Shown: positions 25,601 through 39,361, counted from the stretch's first letter. The stretch is DNA of 64,000 nucleotides from Phycomyces nitens (GCA_022702545.1 JAHRBC010000006.1:186001-250000), one strand, 5' to 3'. The notes: generated by a model from the letters alone, not told the origin. Program-made: numbers and translations.

Positions 25601-25816
25601 AAAGGGATTAAACTCGCCTCTGATCAATCCCAGCTTTTGATTGACATCGTTCTTGCCAACTTCAGAAGGGATTCCTCTCTTGCGGTCCTTCTTGGACCGA
25701 CTGGCTTTCGACTGCTGGCCAACCACACCGGCTGCCCTCAAAGAGTTTTTAAGTCTCTTTAATGCAGATCCACCGCTCCCCTTGGGCTGTTGTTTTGTAG
25801 TTGGTGTGACGCCCAT
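22624..25816 (-). CDS. NOP14: Nop14, small-subunit processome nucleolar protein
   Basis: Seven exons read on minus: 25502-25816, 25311-25445, 24974-25252, 24750-24890, 23526-24692, 23075-23464, 22624-23013; every exon is a whole number of codons (105+45+93+47+389+130+130), total about 938 residues (yeast 810, human 857). Seen: basic N-terminus, then [46 protein letters not shown]-like [17 protein letters not shown], a long acidic Asp/Glu tract in exon 5, and the conserved C-terminal [20 protein letters not shown] and [19 protein letters not shown]. These are hallmark Nop14 blocks. Known role: 18S rRNA maturation and 40S assembly with Noc4/Emg1 in the nucleolus. It is divergent from SAM50. The Asp/Glu tract is encoded by a GAAGAT/GATGAA-type repeat. 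Confidence 0.95.
24196..24314. repeat. Purine/pyrimidine-asymmetric acidic-codon repeat in NOP14
   Basis: On the plus strand this is an almost pure run of TCTTCA/TCTTCC/TCATC triplets. On the minus strand it encodes about 38 consecutive Asp/Glu residues within Nop14, with a hexanucleotide core (CATCTT repeated about five times near 24275-24302). Family members carry acidic tracts here; the length should vary by replication slippage. Confidence 0.8.
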
Positions 25817-26473
25817 CGATCGTTTGAATCAATAGAGTAGATCTAGACTGTCAAAAAAATAAAATATAAAATAAAATTCCAATTTTTCATCTTTCGTTAC
25901 AAAAATCAAAATCAAGGCCAGCAAAGGAAAATTTTTGCTGTGAAACGTGACGATTGTCCCAAGAAAGGAAATAATTTTAGCAAGTTGGAGGCAAATGCAA
26001 TTGTTGCCTAGAGTTTACATGGATTCCAATTGAACAGGATTGGTATATATATATATATATTTAAAAAAAAGAGTGGTGTCTAGTACCTCTTTAAGTTGCC
26101 AAAAATAGAAAGTGGGGTTGGATACAGCGTCGCAGTTTACGGCTAGGTTGCATTCTAATGCAAACAACAAAGGTAATACTCGGTTCTTTGATAATTTATT
26201 GCAGACCATTGTATGATCAATTGGCACCGTTTACGATTTTGCTGTCCAGGAGAATCTTGGGCCTACTGTCCATGAGAAATCATCAAATAAAATAGTAAAA
26301 TAATAAATAAAATAATAAAAAATCAGCATTAATTGTACATTTTCATGGCCATTAGAAATCCGCCAGGGTGACGTTGGGGAATGGACAGTTGTTTTAGGGC
26401 TCCAAAATTCCAGCTCTATTCATCAGCATTAAGTCAAGAGCCCTTTAGATTGTTCTTTTTTTTCGTATTGATT
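25817..26473. other. Divergent intergenic region, NOP14 / SAM50
   Basis: 657 bp shared upstream region. A/T homopolymers occur near 25853-25885 and 26275-26330, with a TA run at 26044-26060. No gene or recognisable operator. Confidence 0.45.
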
Positions 26474-28346
26474 ATGGAATCAACTGTGGGTCTATACCAT
26501 TAGAATCTAGCAGCCACTAACCATTGTTTACTTTTAGAATTCCCAAGAAGAAGAAGCATTCTTGCAGCAACAGGAAGCCGGTCGTCGCCTGTTTCAAGTG
26601 GTAATTTATTTTTATATATATTTATATTTTTTGGTCCAATGTTGATCAATTCGACAATCAGTTGAGCGACACTGCTGGTTCAAATGCCCATGTGAATGCC
26701 GTCAGTATTCTCGGTGCCATTCGTACTCGCCCTTCGTTTCTCGAGACTGCAACCGCAAAAATCATGGATTCAAAAACAGTGGCCGATGTAGTGAACCAGT
26801 CTCAGCTTGTGGCAGACCAATTGATGCGTCTGGACGTGTTTGAGCAAGTAAAGGTCCTGCTGGATCGAGCCTCGGATAGCGATCCCCTAGCAGCACCTGG
26901 GTCGATTAATGTGGTTTATCAAGTAAAAGAAAAGAGCAGATTCTTTATAAAGACAGGAACAGAGATTGGCAACAATGAAGGCAACATGGTAAACCAGATA
27001 ATAAGGGTAACAATAGTGGCGTTTGGATCTAATTGAGATCAATCTAGAATGGATCCATCACAGTGCGCAATGTGTTTGGTGGCGCAGAAGTACTCGAGAC
27101 AGTGGCCTCTTTTGGCACAAGAAATAGCTCTTCTTTCCAAGTGAGTCGAGTATATATATATATATGTGTGTGTGGATACCAGATATTTACAGCCTGTATA
27201 GTTTTCGCTTGCCAAACCTGTCAATGCATCTCCTGATTCTAGACTGGACATCAATGCACACCATGTTTTGCAGAACAATGTTATAATGAGCTCTTATGAG
27301 GAGCTTTCAAGAGGTGTTGGTCTGCGTTACAAGGTAAGAATTGAAATTTCCAGGGGTGATATTAATCGTCCTAGACACTCTCTCGCTTTGGCTTCCATGA
27401 ACTTGGCTACAACTGTGTCTGGAGATCCATCGACAAGGTTGCCGATACTGCCTCACTCAGGTACACATTAATCTAGCCAATATATGACTGACCCTGGCCC
27501 ATAGTATCCGTAACCAGGTTGGCCAGTCCCTAAAGTCCTCCATCAACCATACCTTTATTCGTGAACGACGCGACGATATGCTGTTGCCTACCCGTGGCCA
27601 CTATGTTCGCTGCTCTCAGGAATTGGCTGGTGTGATGGGTATTGGAAATGCAAACTTTGCAAAGGTTGATTTAGAGGCACAGGTGCACCAGCAGTTTGGA
27701 GGAGGAAGCCTGTTAAAGAACAAGGAAGATGAGATTGTAGGAATACATCCTGGTGTTGTACTGAGCCTGGGATTAAGAGCTGGCTGGCTGGCCAATCTCA
27801 GTGAGGATCCAAAGGCAGCCACTGTCTCTGATAGATTCCACATTGGTGGACCTCTGTCTGTCCGCGGATTCAAGACTGGAGGAATTGGCCCTCGCGACTA
27901 CCGTGAGTCTAGTCTAAACACCAAAGATTCAATTGATTTACAATGTCTTGAAATAATGATAGGCGATGCGTTGGGTGGTGATGCCTATTGGTCTGCAGGC
28001 GTCAGTCTGGTTGCTCCTCTGCCAAAGCTGGAAGAGAAGCCCTTGAGAGCCCAATTGTTTGTCAATGCAGGTTCATCTGTGCCATTAAAGACAGGTACAA
28101 GAAAAAACAAAAACAGCAGCAGCAGTAGAATCAATTGGATTATATTGACCGTGTACTTTAGGAGCTAATGCACAGGATGGCCTCCATGCCCTTGCCGAGT
28201 CACCTAGTATATCAACTGGATTTGGCCTCATCTTCCGCCATAGCATTGCTCGTATCGAACTAAACTACTGTATTCCTTTGACTGCAGCAAGAGGAGATCA
28301 GATCAGAAGAGGTCTTCAGTTGGGCATTGGATTGAACTTTTTGTAA
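26474..28346 (+). CDS. SAM50: Sam50/Tob55 mitochondrial outer-membrane beta-barrel insertase
   Basis: Nine predicted exons: 26474-26485, 26538-26600, 26662-26988, 27048-27140, 27202-27333, 27375-27460, 27505-27902, 27963-28094, 28162-28346; about 475 residues (human 469). Exon 1 (MEST) is inferred from an in-frame ATG and splice signals and is the least certain part. Seen: a POTRA-like N-terminal domain (LGAIRTRPSFLETATAKIMD onward, DVFEQVKVLLD), then Omp85 barrel strands, with DRFHIGGPLSVRGFKTGGIG as the conserved loop-6 (L/I)RGF motif, and a C-terminal GLQLGIGLNFL ending in an aromatic/hydrophobic beta-signal. Role: folding and inserting beta-barrel proteins (Tom40, porin) into the outer mitochondrial membrane. 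Introns are 40-66 nt. Confidence 0.93.
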
Positions 28347-28571
28347 TAAATAATCTAGATATATATATGTGTGCATTATAGACAAATTCAATATCCAAAA
28401 TATAATATATTAGAATATATATACATATATATATACATAAATGTTTCAAAATAATAATAATAATAATAATAATAATAATCATTGGCATCATAATTGACGG
28501 AGTTGTCTATTGAATATACATGTAAACAAGGCGATATATTTTTTTCGTGTTTCTTCAACTGATCTTGCATA
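28347..28571. repeat. Short intergenic spacer with AAT and TA microsatellites
   Basis: 225 bp between SAM50 and the HD-domain gene, with TA/CATA-rich sequence (28358-28440) and about 10 copies of AAT (28450-28480). Confidence 0.8.
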
Positions 28572-29413
28572 ATGTCCCAATCGAATCCTGTCAGTGTAAT
28601 TCGCTTTTTGCACACAATCGAGCAGCTCAAGGTAAGATTTAAAATATCCAAAGGAACAATATGGCTGACACGCTTTTCAGAGAACAAAGAGAACTGGCTG
28701 GATTGATTATGGTGTCAAGGGACCTGAATCGATTGGTGATCACATGCATCGAATGGGAGTCATGGCCATGCTGATCAATGATCCTTCGCTTGACAGAGAC
28801 AAGTAATGGACTTGATAATTTACAGCCAATTTACATGTTCTGAACAGGTGTATCAAGATGGCGATTGTTCATGACCTTGCCGAGGCTGTTGTTGTAAGCT
28901 AAAGGGCTAAAAAGCTAAAGGGCCAAAGGGCCAACAAGCCAACCCTCAACAGTTTGATATCTAATCTGAATACTAGGGAGACATCACACCCCATGCTGGT
29001 GTCAGTAAGCAGGACAAGTTTGATATGGAAAAGGCAAGTAAATAAGACGAGTGGAGAACCAGGGCTGAATTGGATCAATATAGAGTGCCATGGATGGATT
29101 CCAGACTCTGTTGGGTGACACAGATATGGCACAAGAGATGACTGGGTTGTGGAATGAATATGAAGAGGCGATTACACCCGAGGCTTTGTTGGTAAAGGAT
29201 CTCGACAAGTTTGAGATGATTGTACAAGCCCTGGAGTACGAGAAATGTAAGATCAACGAGATTGTTTATGAGATGCTAATGTAATCTGGTGTAGCCGATG
29301 GTAAGGATCTCCAGTCCTTCTTTGATTCTACTCAAGGCAAGTTTAAGCATCCTGTTGTCAAGGCGTGGGCAGAGGCACTCTATGCTGAACGTAAAGAACT
29401 GGTTAAAAAGTAA
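28572..29413 (+). CDS. HD-domain 5'-deoxynucleotidase, HDDC2/Ygk1 family
   Basis: Six predicted exons: 28572-28631, 28681-28802, 28848-28893, 28977-29033, 29084-29246, 29295-29413; about 188 residues, the usual family length. Seen: IRFLHTIEQLK, RTGW and SIGDHMHRMGVMAM (the His that opens the HD metal site), the HD motif in IVHDLAEAVV, GDITPHAGVSKQDK, then WNEYEEAITPEALLVKDLDK and FEMIVQALEYEK. These match the HDDC2/YfbR-like metal-dependent nucleotidases, which dephosphorylate deoxyribonucleoside 5'-monophosphates. The intron after exon 4 (29034-29083) needs a GC donor (GCAAGT); no GT donor restores frame. The gene is convergent with the Bsd2-like gene, the stop codons being 124 bp apart. Confidence 0.9.
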
Positions 29414-29536
29414 AAGAGATTACATTGAAATTTAATGAAAGAGCTTGATGGTTTGATAATAATAATAAAAAAAGAGAGAGAGAGAAAAAGGGAGGAGGAG
29501 GAGGAAGAAGAGGAAGAGGTTGGGATTAATAGATAG

Positions 29537-30757
29537 CTAAACCATGGATTCAGCACTGGGCTCAGCCCCAATGATTCTCTCCATCTTCCGTGCCCTGACA
29601 TATTCAGCCACGGAACGGACGATGATAAACCAGCCCAACATCATTAGTAAATAGGCAATGATATTTGCATTCTCGTCGTCTTCGGTATCGTTTGTCTGGG
29701 GATTTCCATTGTCGTCTACATAATCGTATCCTTCACTCAATGAGCCACCTAGATAAGCAGATCATTTAGATGGATTATCATACGCAAATAATAATGGCTG
29801 CCAAGAAATAGATTGACACTCACGACTACGGATATAAAAGCCTGTCTGGACCAATGAAATGCCGAGACCTGCCCGAGAGCCTTGCTAAGATTTACAAGCA
29901 AAAAGTGTTAAAGACAGATATGATTCACAAACTTGACTCATCAGTACCTTTGCAGCATGTGAGGTGTGTAGGAGATAGGTGAGCATAAAGCCAACAAATT
30001 GGAAGCTTGCCGAGACTAAGAGATTCCAATGATAATTCAAACAACTTGTAAATTAGGTGCAACAAACCCTTTTTCTTTTTTGATTTGCCCACGTACCAAG
30101 AAGATTCCACACAAAGCTTAATATGTTTCCTACAGGCATGCCCTCGACCATCACATAGTCGCCCATGCCCGCTGGAGCAATGATTGTTGTTTGCCAGTAG
30201 GGTGGAGTTGAGTCTGCCGCAGCTTCATCATAGGCCTTTTGTGATGTATAAGAGTCCATTCAAATTTCACCCAATAAGACTTACAGGTGGGGTTTCGTAT
30301 ACTTTGACTCTCTCAGATTCAGGTTTCGCAGCCATGTTGGAGAACACTCCATCGTTGCTGACAGGCAAGACTGCCGGACGATTGTTGATAGATGTCCTTG
30401 GCTGCCTTGAGGGTGGGGTTGAAGAACTGACGTTGGATGTCGAGGGTGTGTAACTGGGTTGAATTAAACGTTGGGATTCACTGTGGTCATTATCATCAAA
30501 ATGTTCATCAAAAGATTCCTCGAGATCGTTTCGTTGTTGGGTCTGTGCGGTTAATGCGACTTCTTCTTGTGGACGAGAGGCCGATAATGATTGTCTAGAG
30601 GACGTATGGCTGTTGAGTGCCTGTTGGACCTCGAGTGGATCATCAAGTGTGGACAACTATAACAAAAGGGTTAATTATAACAAGATCTTGTCAATAACAG
30701 TTGAATTGAGCCGGACAATTATTTTTTATTGGTGATTACTTTTTGGTATCTGCTCAT
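29537..30757 (-). CDS. BSD2: Bsd2/NDFIP-family Nedd4/Rsp5 adaptor membrane protein
   Basis: Six exons on minus: 30740-30757, 30285-30656, 30097-30235, 29948-30015, 29824-29884, 29537-29748; about 289 residues. The 18-nt first exon encodes MSRYQK, joined to LSTLDDPLE; it is inferred from the absence of an ATG at the start of exon 2 and good splice sites. Seen: a polar N-terminus, AYDEAAADSTPPYWQTTIIA with a PPxY-like PPYW, then the family core GMPVGNILSFVWNLL, VSASFQFVGFMLTYLLHTSH and AGLGISLVQTGFYI, and a last membrane segment IIAYLLMMLGWFIIVRSV followed by RARKME. Three membrane segments with these sequences are characteristic of NDFIP1/2 and yeast Bsd2, which recruit HECT ligases to sort membrane proteins, including metal transporters, for degradation at Golgi/endosomes. 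Confidence 0.92.
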
Positions 30758-31265
30758 TATAGAGTGAACAATTATTAAAGAGAAAGAAGAGGTAGGCAAT
30801 TGAATATTATATATAATATATATATTATATTATATTATATTATATATATATATATATAAATGTATCTTGGCACCCAAAGAGAAATGAAAGAAAGCCAGAG
30901 ATATGAATTTGTTGCCTTTTATGGAATATTTGCTTACGTAGGAGAATAAAATCGTCTGCAAAAATAAAAAAAAGAACAATTACTTGGCATGGAAGCCCAT
31001 TATTATTTATCCTCAATACAACCAAGCCCATCAATCGATTGGTCCAGGCTTTTAGTAGAAATTATACTATCAAGGAATGTGGAAAGCTTAATAATGTATG
31101 ATTGGACAATTCCATTCAGTTCAGCTCAATTCAATTCAAATCAATTCAATTCAGTCTTTTTTAAAGACTGTAACACGTCATCTAGAGTGAATCACGTGTA
31201 TACCTAAAATGCAGACAATGCAAAAAATAAAATAAAATAAAAAAAGGGTATCCAAAAATAATCTC
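30758..31265. repeat. Divergent intergenic region with TA- and AATTC-type repeats
   Basis: 508 bp between the Bsd2-like gene (-) and SIW14 (+). A TATAT/ATTAT array fills 30804-30858. A run of AATTC/TTCAG pentamers lies at 31113-31158. No gene seen. Confidence 0.75.
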
Positions 31266-32297
<1,032 letters not shown>

Positions 32298-32522
32298 TAT
32301 ATATTGTCGTTATTATTATTATTATTATTATTATTGTATATATATATTATATATATATTTATTTTTTATATATATAAAATCCAAAAAATAAACCTAATTC
32401 TGGTCTCCAAGCCATTTTAATATAGCAAATCATAAAATCCCTATTTTTGGATACTGGATTTAATTCTGATTGATCTCATTGTTAAATAGACCCACTCTTG
32501 ACTCTGCACTTCTTCTCTAAAC
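32298..32522. repeat. Short spacer with ATT and TA microsatellites
   Basis: Includes about 8 copies of ATT (32308-32334) and a TATATA array (32335-32380) between SIW14 and the GGPP synthase gene. Confidence 0.8.
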
Positions 32523-33693
32523 ATGACAGCCACAAAAAGCACCCAGGAGCCCTCGTTTGATGAAGTAAACCAAACATTTTTTATAAATCAATCATCTTTA
32601 TTTATTATTCCAGCAGATCCTTCTTGAGCCCTATTACTACCTCTTGTCCCAGCCTGGAAAGAGTGTCCGGACAAAGTTAATATCAGCCTTTAACCTCTGG
32701 CTCAATGTGTCTGAAGAAACCCTAAAGGCAATCACAAAAGTGGTTGAGATGCTTCACACGGCCAGTCTAATGTACGCCTCAATTCTGCATTCAATCATCT
32801 CTAATCTACTCATTTTAGGATTGACGATGTCCAGGATGCATCAGTCCTGCGCCGTTCTGTTCCAGTAGCCCACAATATCTATGGAATACCCCAATCCATC
32901 AACTGTGCCAACTATGTTTATTTCCTGGCCCTTCAGGACATTCTCAAACTCAATGATCCCACAATGGTTACCGTCTACACCGAAGAACTCATCAATCTCC
33001 ACAAAGGACAAGGAATCGAATTATTTTGGCGAGATTCTCTGACTTGTCCTACAGAGCAAGAATACATTGACATGGTCAACAATAGTATGTATCTCTCGAC
33101 CCGACCCAACCCTTGACTCAATATATCTATAGAGACCGGTGGACTTTTGCGTCTGGCCGTCCGTCTGATGCAGGCAGCCAGCACAAGCACAATGTAGGTT
33201 TTATTTGGGATCCAAATCAATTGCTTATTCAGCCCATAGTGACTACACACCCCTTGTAAATATGATTGGAATTCACTTTCAAGTACGAGACGACTATATG
33301 AACCTTCAATCACAAGAGGTAGGTAGCCTTGGGTCTCACACAAAATAAATAAACAAACTAACAAACGTGTTTGTGCCCTAGTACTCTCAAAACAAGGGGT
33401 TCTGTGAAGATATCACAGAAGGAAAGTTCTCTTTTCCAATAATCCATTCCATCAGAGCCGACAGATCAAACCGCCAGCTACTCAACATCATTAGCCAAAA
33501 GCCAACCTCAATTGAAGTCAAAAAGTATGCACTGGAGATCATTAGGCGCACCGGTAGCTTTGAATATGTTGAAGGTTTCTTGACCATCAAGGAGGACAAT
33601 ATGCGAAAAGAGATTGAACGCCTAGGTGGTAATCCCTTGTTAGAAAAGGTGGTTTCTAGTTTATCACTTTCTGGATCCCTTGTTTCCAAATAA
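32523..33693 (+). CDS. GGPS1: Geranylgeranyl diphosphate synthase
   Basis: Six predicted exons: 32523-32564, 32614-32771, 32819-33084, 33133-33193, 33240-33318, 33382-33693; about 305 residues (human GGPS1 is about 300). Seen: [20 protein letters not shown], the first Asp-rich motif DDVQD (69-73) followed by [30 protein letters not shown] (156-160), the second Asp-rich region RDDYMN (192-197), and [16 protein letters not shown]. The first motif is DDxxD without the insertion seen in bacterial enzymes, as in animal and fungal type-III GGPPS. Product: C20 prenyl diphosphate for protein prenylation, ubiquinone side chains and, in many Mucoromycota, carotenoids. Exon 2 starts at a CAGCAG double acceptor, so one Gln could be optional. 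Confidence 0.93.
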
Positions 33694-35799
33694 GATTATT
33701 GAAACAAAATAACTAAGAATAGCTCTATAAATATTTACACAAACAAGGTGTTTGTATATAACCACTATAGTCTTTCTTAAAGAACTGGTGAAAAAGAAAG
33801 AAGTTGTTTGAAGCTAGTCAGCAGCCACGAGACGGTTACTGCCTAAAACCCAACCCGATTGCTCATTTTTCATTAAATATTCATTAATCTCGAGGTTGTT
33901 TTCTTTATTCAAACAGGGTTGGAGTTTTGTATCTTCAAACAAGTTGGCTCAAAAGGAATAAGTCAACCAGTAACTTAATAATACTAATAGGTATGCAAAT
34001 CAAAACAATACTTGATTAACCTCGAGATGTAACATGAGTATATTTATAAATGTGTGTGTGTGTGTGTGTGTGTGTGTTTTTCTTTGGGGTCGAGATGCAG
34101 TATTATCCTGATATAGTATCCCTAATTCCCTATAATCTTGTTCAATGACGATAATTGAACTCTAACTATACTTGATGCATTCAGCAGTAACCCTCGATCC
34201 TTTGTGGGCGTAAACAAACGTGGAAAGTAGCAATGGAATCAAGAATTTCATCTCATGTTCCAGTGCATGGTCCATATTTAGACTGTGATAATAAACATTG
34301 ATCACAATTTGTTACAGTTCCATAGTTTGGCTGATGATAAATGTAACTCTTGCAAAAAACAAAACAAAAAACAATTGCTTGTCATTTCTATTGTTCTCTT
34401 TTTCAGCCGTGGAGACACAGTGCAAAAGTTTACTGGGATAAAGAGCAAAAGTTTGTTGTTCAATTCTTCTTTTACCAAGCACATTAATTCAGCAAGATTC
34501 TTTGGAGGGAGGGGAGCCTTTTGGTTCTTATCACACTCTCAAGGTATACCCAAATATTCTCAATAGAGCTAAACAATGGCCACTTTATCACCTTCAAATA
34601 TGGATTCTTTTGGTACTCTGTTATGATTTTTCTTTGATTACATGGAGAATTGTATTGTTGAAAGATAAAAGAGTCGTCTTGCTCATACTCTAAATTAGCT
34701 TTGAGAGAAACTAATGTGTTTTAAAGTATATTCTTCTATCCCTATTGTTCCAATTTACCACTGATGATTTACATGAGTTCAACAATACCAGACCAGATAG
34801 ACCTCTAAATATCAACATATTTTCTTTCGCCACCTTGAACTATAAAACGCACACATTTAATGCTATACTTTTCTGACCAAAGTCCCCAGATTTGTACATT
34901 TTTGCACACTTGGAGCATCATAAAGTCGATTTATTGCTCCAGATAACTCTATCCCAGTGTTGATTTACTCTTTTTGTTTTGTTTTTGTTTAGCATTCTAG
35001 GCAAAGAAAAGGCAGTTTTTGCAATGATATTTAGTAGCTAAAGAAAAATACAGAATATCAGCTTTCTTAGTAGATATCTATTAGGTTCTTTTGATGTATC
35101 CAACCGTTTCCATCACCTCCAATTATCGATTAAAAACCAAAAGACTAAACTAAACATTGATACTAATGTGAATCATATACTCTACAGATCATCTTTAGAT
35201 ATAATCATAAAATGAACTTTATTGTGTTATGGGCGCTTTTACCAATCTTGCTGTTGAAGCCAACAAGAATGAATAAATAAATATATTTTAATTAAATTTA
35301 GCATAAAAAACCTGGACCTGATGATTGATAAAGTAAATAAGTTGCTGGAAATCAGCAGAGATGGACAACCGATGGATCTTGACACTTTAGGCACCGAAAC
35401 CATAGAGGTTCATTTGATCTGTCTTTATAAAAGTCAAAAAAGAATTTTGATTATGAAAAGGTTCTGCTACTACTCCACTGTTCAGCATAGAGACAACGTT
35501 AATGTCCACCGTGAAGAATATATCTTGACCACTTGGTATATCATTTGTTTGACAGCCCTGATAATGATGTATTATTTAAATAATGAGAATAAGAATAAAC
35601 ACACTTTTCAATGATACTTTTGGATTACCACAAAAAACCCAAGGAAGCAAAGGGTAAAAATAGTGATATAAAGAAAAGGTAAGCTATAGATTTTCTGCTC
35701 AACTTTTTTTTTTGACAAGCAGCCCTAAGCGACTAGAAAAGACGTCGTTGTGAGCCTTTCCACATCATTCAAATGTCTTTCCATGAAAAGCTTGCACAA
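33694..35799. other. Gene desert after the GGPP synthase gene
   Basis: About 2.1 kb, AT-rich, with a GT microsatellite (34052-34078). Short open frames (for example 34285-34566 and 35321-35614) have no recognisable domain. The sequence around 35300-35560 may belong to the same decayed element as the transposase relic downstream, but this is not demonstrable by eye. Confidence 0.4.
34052..34078. repeat. GT dinucleotide microsatellite
   Basis: About 13 uninterrupted GT copies in the desert after the GGPP synthase gene. Confidence 0.9.
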
Positions 35800-35819
35800 T
35801 TTTTGAAGCAATTTATACC

Positions 35820-36225
35820 TTGGGTGTGATGAACATTGAGATCAGATTACCCAATTCAAAACCAAAGAGGAAAATCAATGGAGCTCGTAATAGAAAACAA
35901 CCAACGTCTAAAGCTATTGTCACTGGCCATTACATAATATTTCTACAAAAGACAATAAACTGCATCAACCGATTTCCCAAAATGAAGGATTTATATTGTT
36001 ATGGGCAATGCACTAATCCATACAGCTGATGAAACTAAAGAAATGATTTCAAAAAGAGGATACCAAAGCCTAATCAGATCAAAAAGTTGGTCAATAATAG
36101 AGCTTAATGTCAAGAGAACCACATTTAACGGCACCGATGATTTGAAAATAAGAATAGCCGAGATATCAAACGAGATAGACCATCTATACCCTGAAGCATT
36201 AGGCAACATTCTATCAACATGTTGA
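35820..36225 (+). pseudogene. Decayed IS630/Tc1-like DDE transposase
   Basis: Two overlapping frames carry consecutive pieces of a fungal IS630/Tc1-type transposase. Piece one (35820-36029) ends TGHYIIFLQKTINCINRFPKM, the region before the second catalytic Asp. Piece two (36001-36225) continues with NALIHTADETKEMISKRGYQ, then jumps to LNVKRTTFNGTDDLKIRIAE. The catalytic MDNAPIHT is degraded to MGNALIHT (Asp lost), a frameshift lies at about 36000, and the PPYSPELNPIE block is deleted. It cannot be functional. The family is assigned from the order of these motifs. Confidence 0.65.
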
Positions 36226-39200
36226 ATAAATGTCTACAAAGGGAACCTCTCTAATAAACCATGTCAACTTCATTTTATTTTAATTTTTATGTCTACTATC
36301 AACCCAAAGTAAAGTTTCAAAAGAGCCACTTGGGACTAGAGACCTTGTATATGCAAATATTGACCCGAGCATAGACACTGACAATTCTGAAAACCCAAAG
36401 GCACCATGGCCACACAATTAATCAACTTATACGAGTCTAAGCTCCCACTCTTTGGCCACCAAAATATAAAACACCATTTACAAAGTACCTTGCAATAAAC
36501 ATGGCATCATCGCTGACTATATCTAGTACTGGGGAATCGAGCCACACACTCATCTGACGCTGGTCAAGCACACCTTTTAGATGCAATCGCTGTCGGATTG
36601 GCATGTCATGGCATTGTCAAACGCACAATTGTGGAGAGTACAATGGTAACAAAAGACGATTCTTTAGAATATGCCAACAAAAGGTCACAGTCGAGTATAG
36701 AATCTGACTCGAGGCGGGTAGGCGACTCTTCCAAGGATGGTTGGTGACCAATTCTATACTCTTATCCACTCCCCACATGGCCCTACTCCAACACCACTGC
36801 TACCTTTAGCTCATGTTATTCCCTTTTGGGATGATTGAAATATTTATGGCACTTGGTACAAGGGGCCTTTGTACTGCATCTCTTGAAACAAGCTTAGAGA
36901 CCGTTTCTCTGACTTCCCCGAGCGAGAATATTGGATATACTGAGGATCCATTGCACCTGGCTACCTTTACACATGATATCCTAACAGCACACTAGACTTG
37001 TAATTCAATTGATCAGATACTTTTAATAATGGAGAATGGCAAGAGCATCTATAAAAAGGTCAACCTCTTTACCAATTCTAGAATCCCAGGGTTTTCCACC
37101 TGGTAATTACTTTGAACCTCTTTTCTCTCTAGTCTCAAAGACCAACCTATCTCCAAATCCTTTCAATTTCCTCTCCTCCCCAACAATATTTTGAGAGGAA
37201 ACCCAGACGGGGCTATATCTTTGTATTATCTTGCCCACCCCCCATCTACCTTGTTAATAAACCACGTTTATTGACGTGGGTCTTACCAACCAAAACAAAT
37301 ATTCAACTTTTGATAAGAATCACAAACCTTTTGTGTAGCAATCTTCAGGTAAAAGTATTTTATTTGGTAGGTGTGTCAAGGCCTGGCGCCTGTAGGCATA
37401 TAGGCCACCCATGAGAGCGAAAGAAAAAAATAGTTGTTTTGACACGGCATGACAAAGAGAGAAGTCAGCGAGAAGGAAAATAGAGCACGGAAAAAACCCC
37501 CAGTGGAGGAAAGCGGTGTAGCCATCTTCAGTGTCAATTACAGCCTATAATTGTATATTCAACAGACCAATAGGAGAAACGTGGGGCAAGCTGTCCAATG
37601 GTCTCCAAAGGGTTATGAACATCAAACTTATATTGGGCTGTCGAGAATACTAAAATAAAGAAATAGATGAAAAAGTGCACAAAAGCTTTAATTCGATTCG
37701 CCAGAAAGTTTATTATTACTCTGTGTCACTTTTGAATAAGATGATATTTTGTATCACAATATAAAAAAGGGTAAACTTACAGAGATTTTATGTGCCATAA
37801 AAAGTAAAATTACTTGCTAATATTGTTTAGTTACGGAGAATGTGGATTTTATAGTGTGTAGGTTTGAAATTGGTTTCCATGGATATAACTATAATTATCA
37901 GTAAATCCATGGGTATATTATTCGCTGTGGGTAACATTACATGTCACCACAATAATATCGTGTAATTATTCCAAGAGCTATCTATATTTTCTTACAAGAG
38001 ATTTTGGAAGCAGACCATTCAAAAGCTTAATTAACTCTAGGATCTAAACCAAGGACAATAAGGAGAATTACCCAAAGATACTCACTAGTGGTATTTGTGG
38101 AAAAAAAGGTAATCTTGAAAAGATGTATGACAGATATACTTCTTTAATCACATCATACAATGATAACAGCAAGCTAGAATAACGAATAAATAAATAATTA
38201 AATAAATTAGAAAATACATTTTTGCCAATCAAAATCCAGGTACACTAGGAAAACCAACTTTTGAAAAATACAATCTTGTGGACCATGTATTGGACTTCTT
38301 TATGGCCTTGAACTCTGTCGTTTAGATACCTTTTCCAGGCCATTGAATGATAGACTATCAAGTAATAATAATATAATATGGGGTTTTGAATTGACTCTAG
38401 AAAGGAAAGGATCACTTTTTTTTGTTATCAAACCTTAAGCACTTGTGGGACAATAATAATCGAGTGTTCTTGACCGATTGCTTACTTTAATCTTGAGAGG
38501 TATACTTGACCGAATATTTAGGTACCTACATTTATTTCCTTAAAAAAACGGTATAACCGAGATACCCTTGGCAATATTGCCTTGTCTACGAATCGCATAT
38601 CAGGTTAAGAGCACTATCTTTTGCTTATACCAGTCTATACTACTTTTGTGTGTTTGTACTTTACAATACTCGGCTTCCAATCAAATCCGTTAAACTTTAC
38701 ATCTTGCAAGTAATTTTGAGTCATGCTTATGAACATTTATTCTGCTTAGCAACCAAACAATATACAGGATGATGATGGCTGGCATTGATTGTTGAGTATT
38801 GGGTATTGACTATTTGATATTGAAGAATAAAGATGTATTTGTTCAACAGAGCCATGTATATTTTGGCTTAATATGCAGTCTATAAATATTTCTACTATAC
38901 TCCTTGCAGCTTTGTTTAACCATGCAGAATCACATTTGCACTACTCTTTCCCAGCATCTTAAACAAAGACCTGGACACCTGATTGCTACTAAAAAGAAAA
39001 GAAAAAGAGCTTCTTTAGAGCTGGTGCTATAGACTTGACTCATTTGCCACCAAATACCAGATCTAATTTATCAAGAATGATGAATATAATTTGGACAAGA
39101 CCATCTAAATGCAGCCTATAAATGGTTATTTGTGTTTCAAGATAGTAAAAAGAAAATAAAAAGTAATAACCCGCTATCTCTTTCTCTTTCCGTTGTTGTG

Positions 39201-39361
39201 CTTCAAAGATTGACGTCTCTCGAAATAGTAAGAATCGACAAAGTTGGGTAAATTCATGGTCACACTATTCCAACAATGACTTTATAATTCACGCTTTATA
39301 TAAAAAGGACTTTGGTTTTTTTAAAATCCCATCTTTCTTCATTATCTGACTACTTGCAGTC
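36226..39361. other. Gene desert before the 5'-nucleotidase gene
   Basis: About 3.1 kb without a confident gene. 36500-36990 is less AT-rich and has long open stretches in more than one plus frame, including one reading THSSDAGQAHLLDAIAVGLA, but no intact start, splice or family could be assigned. A TATA-like tract lies at 39297-39302 shortly before the nucleotidase start. Confidence 0.4.
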
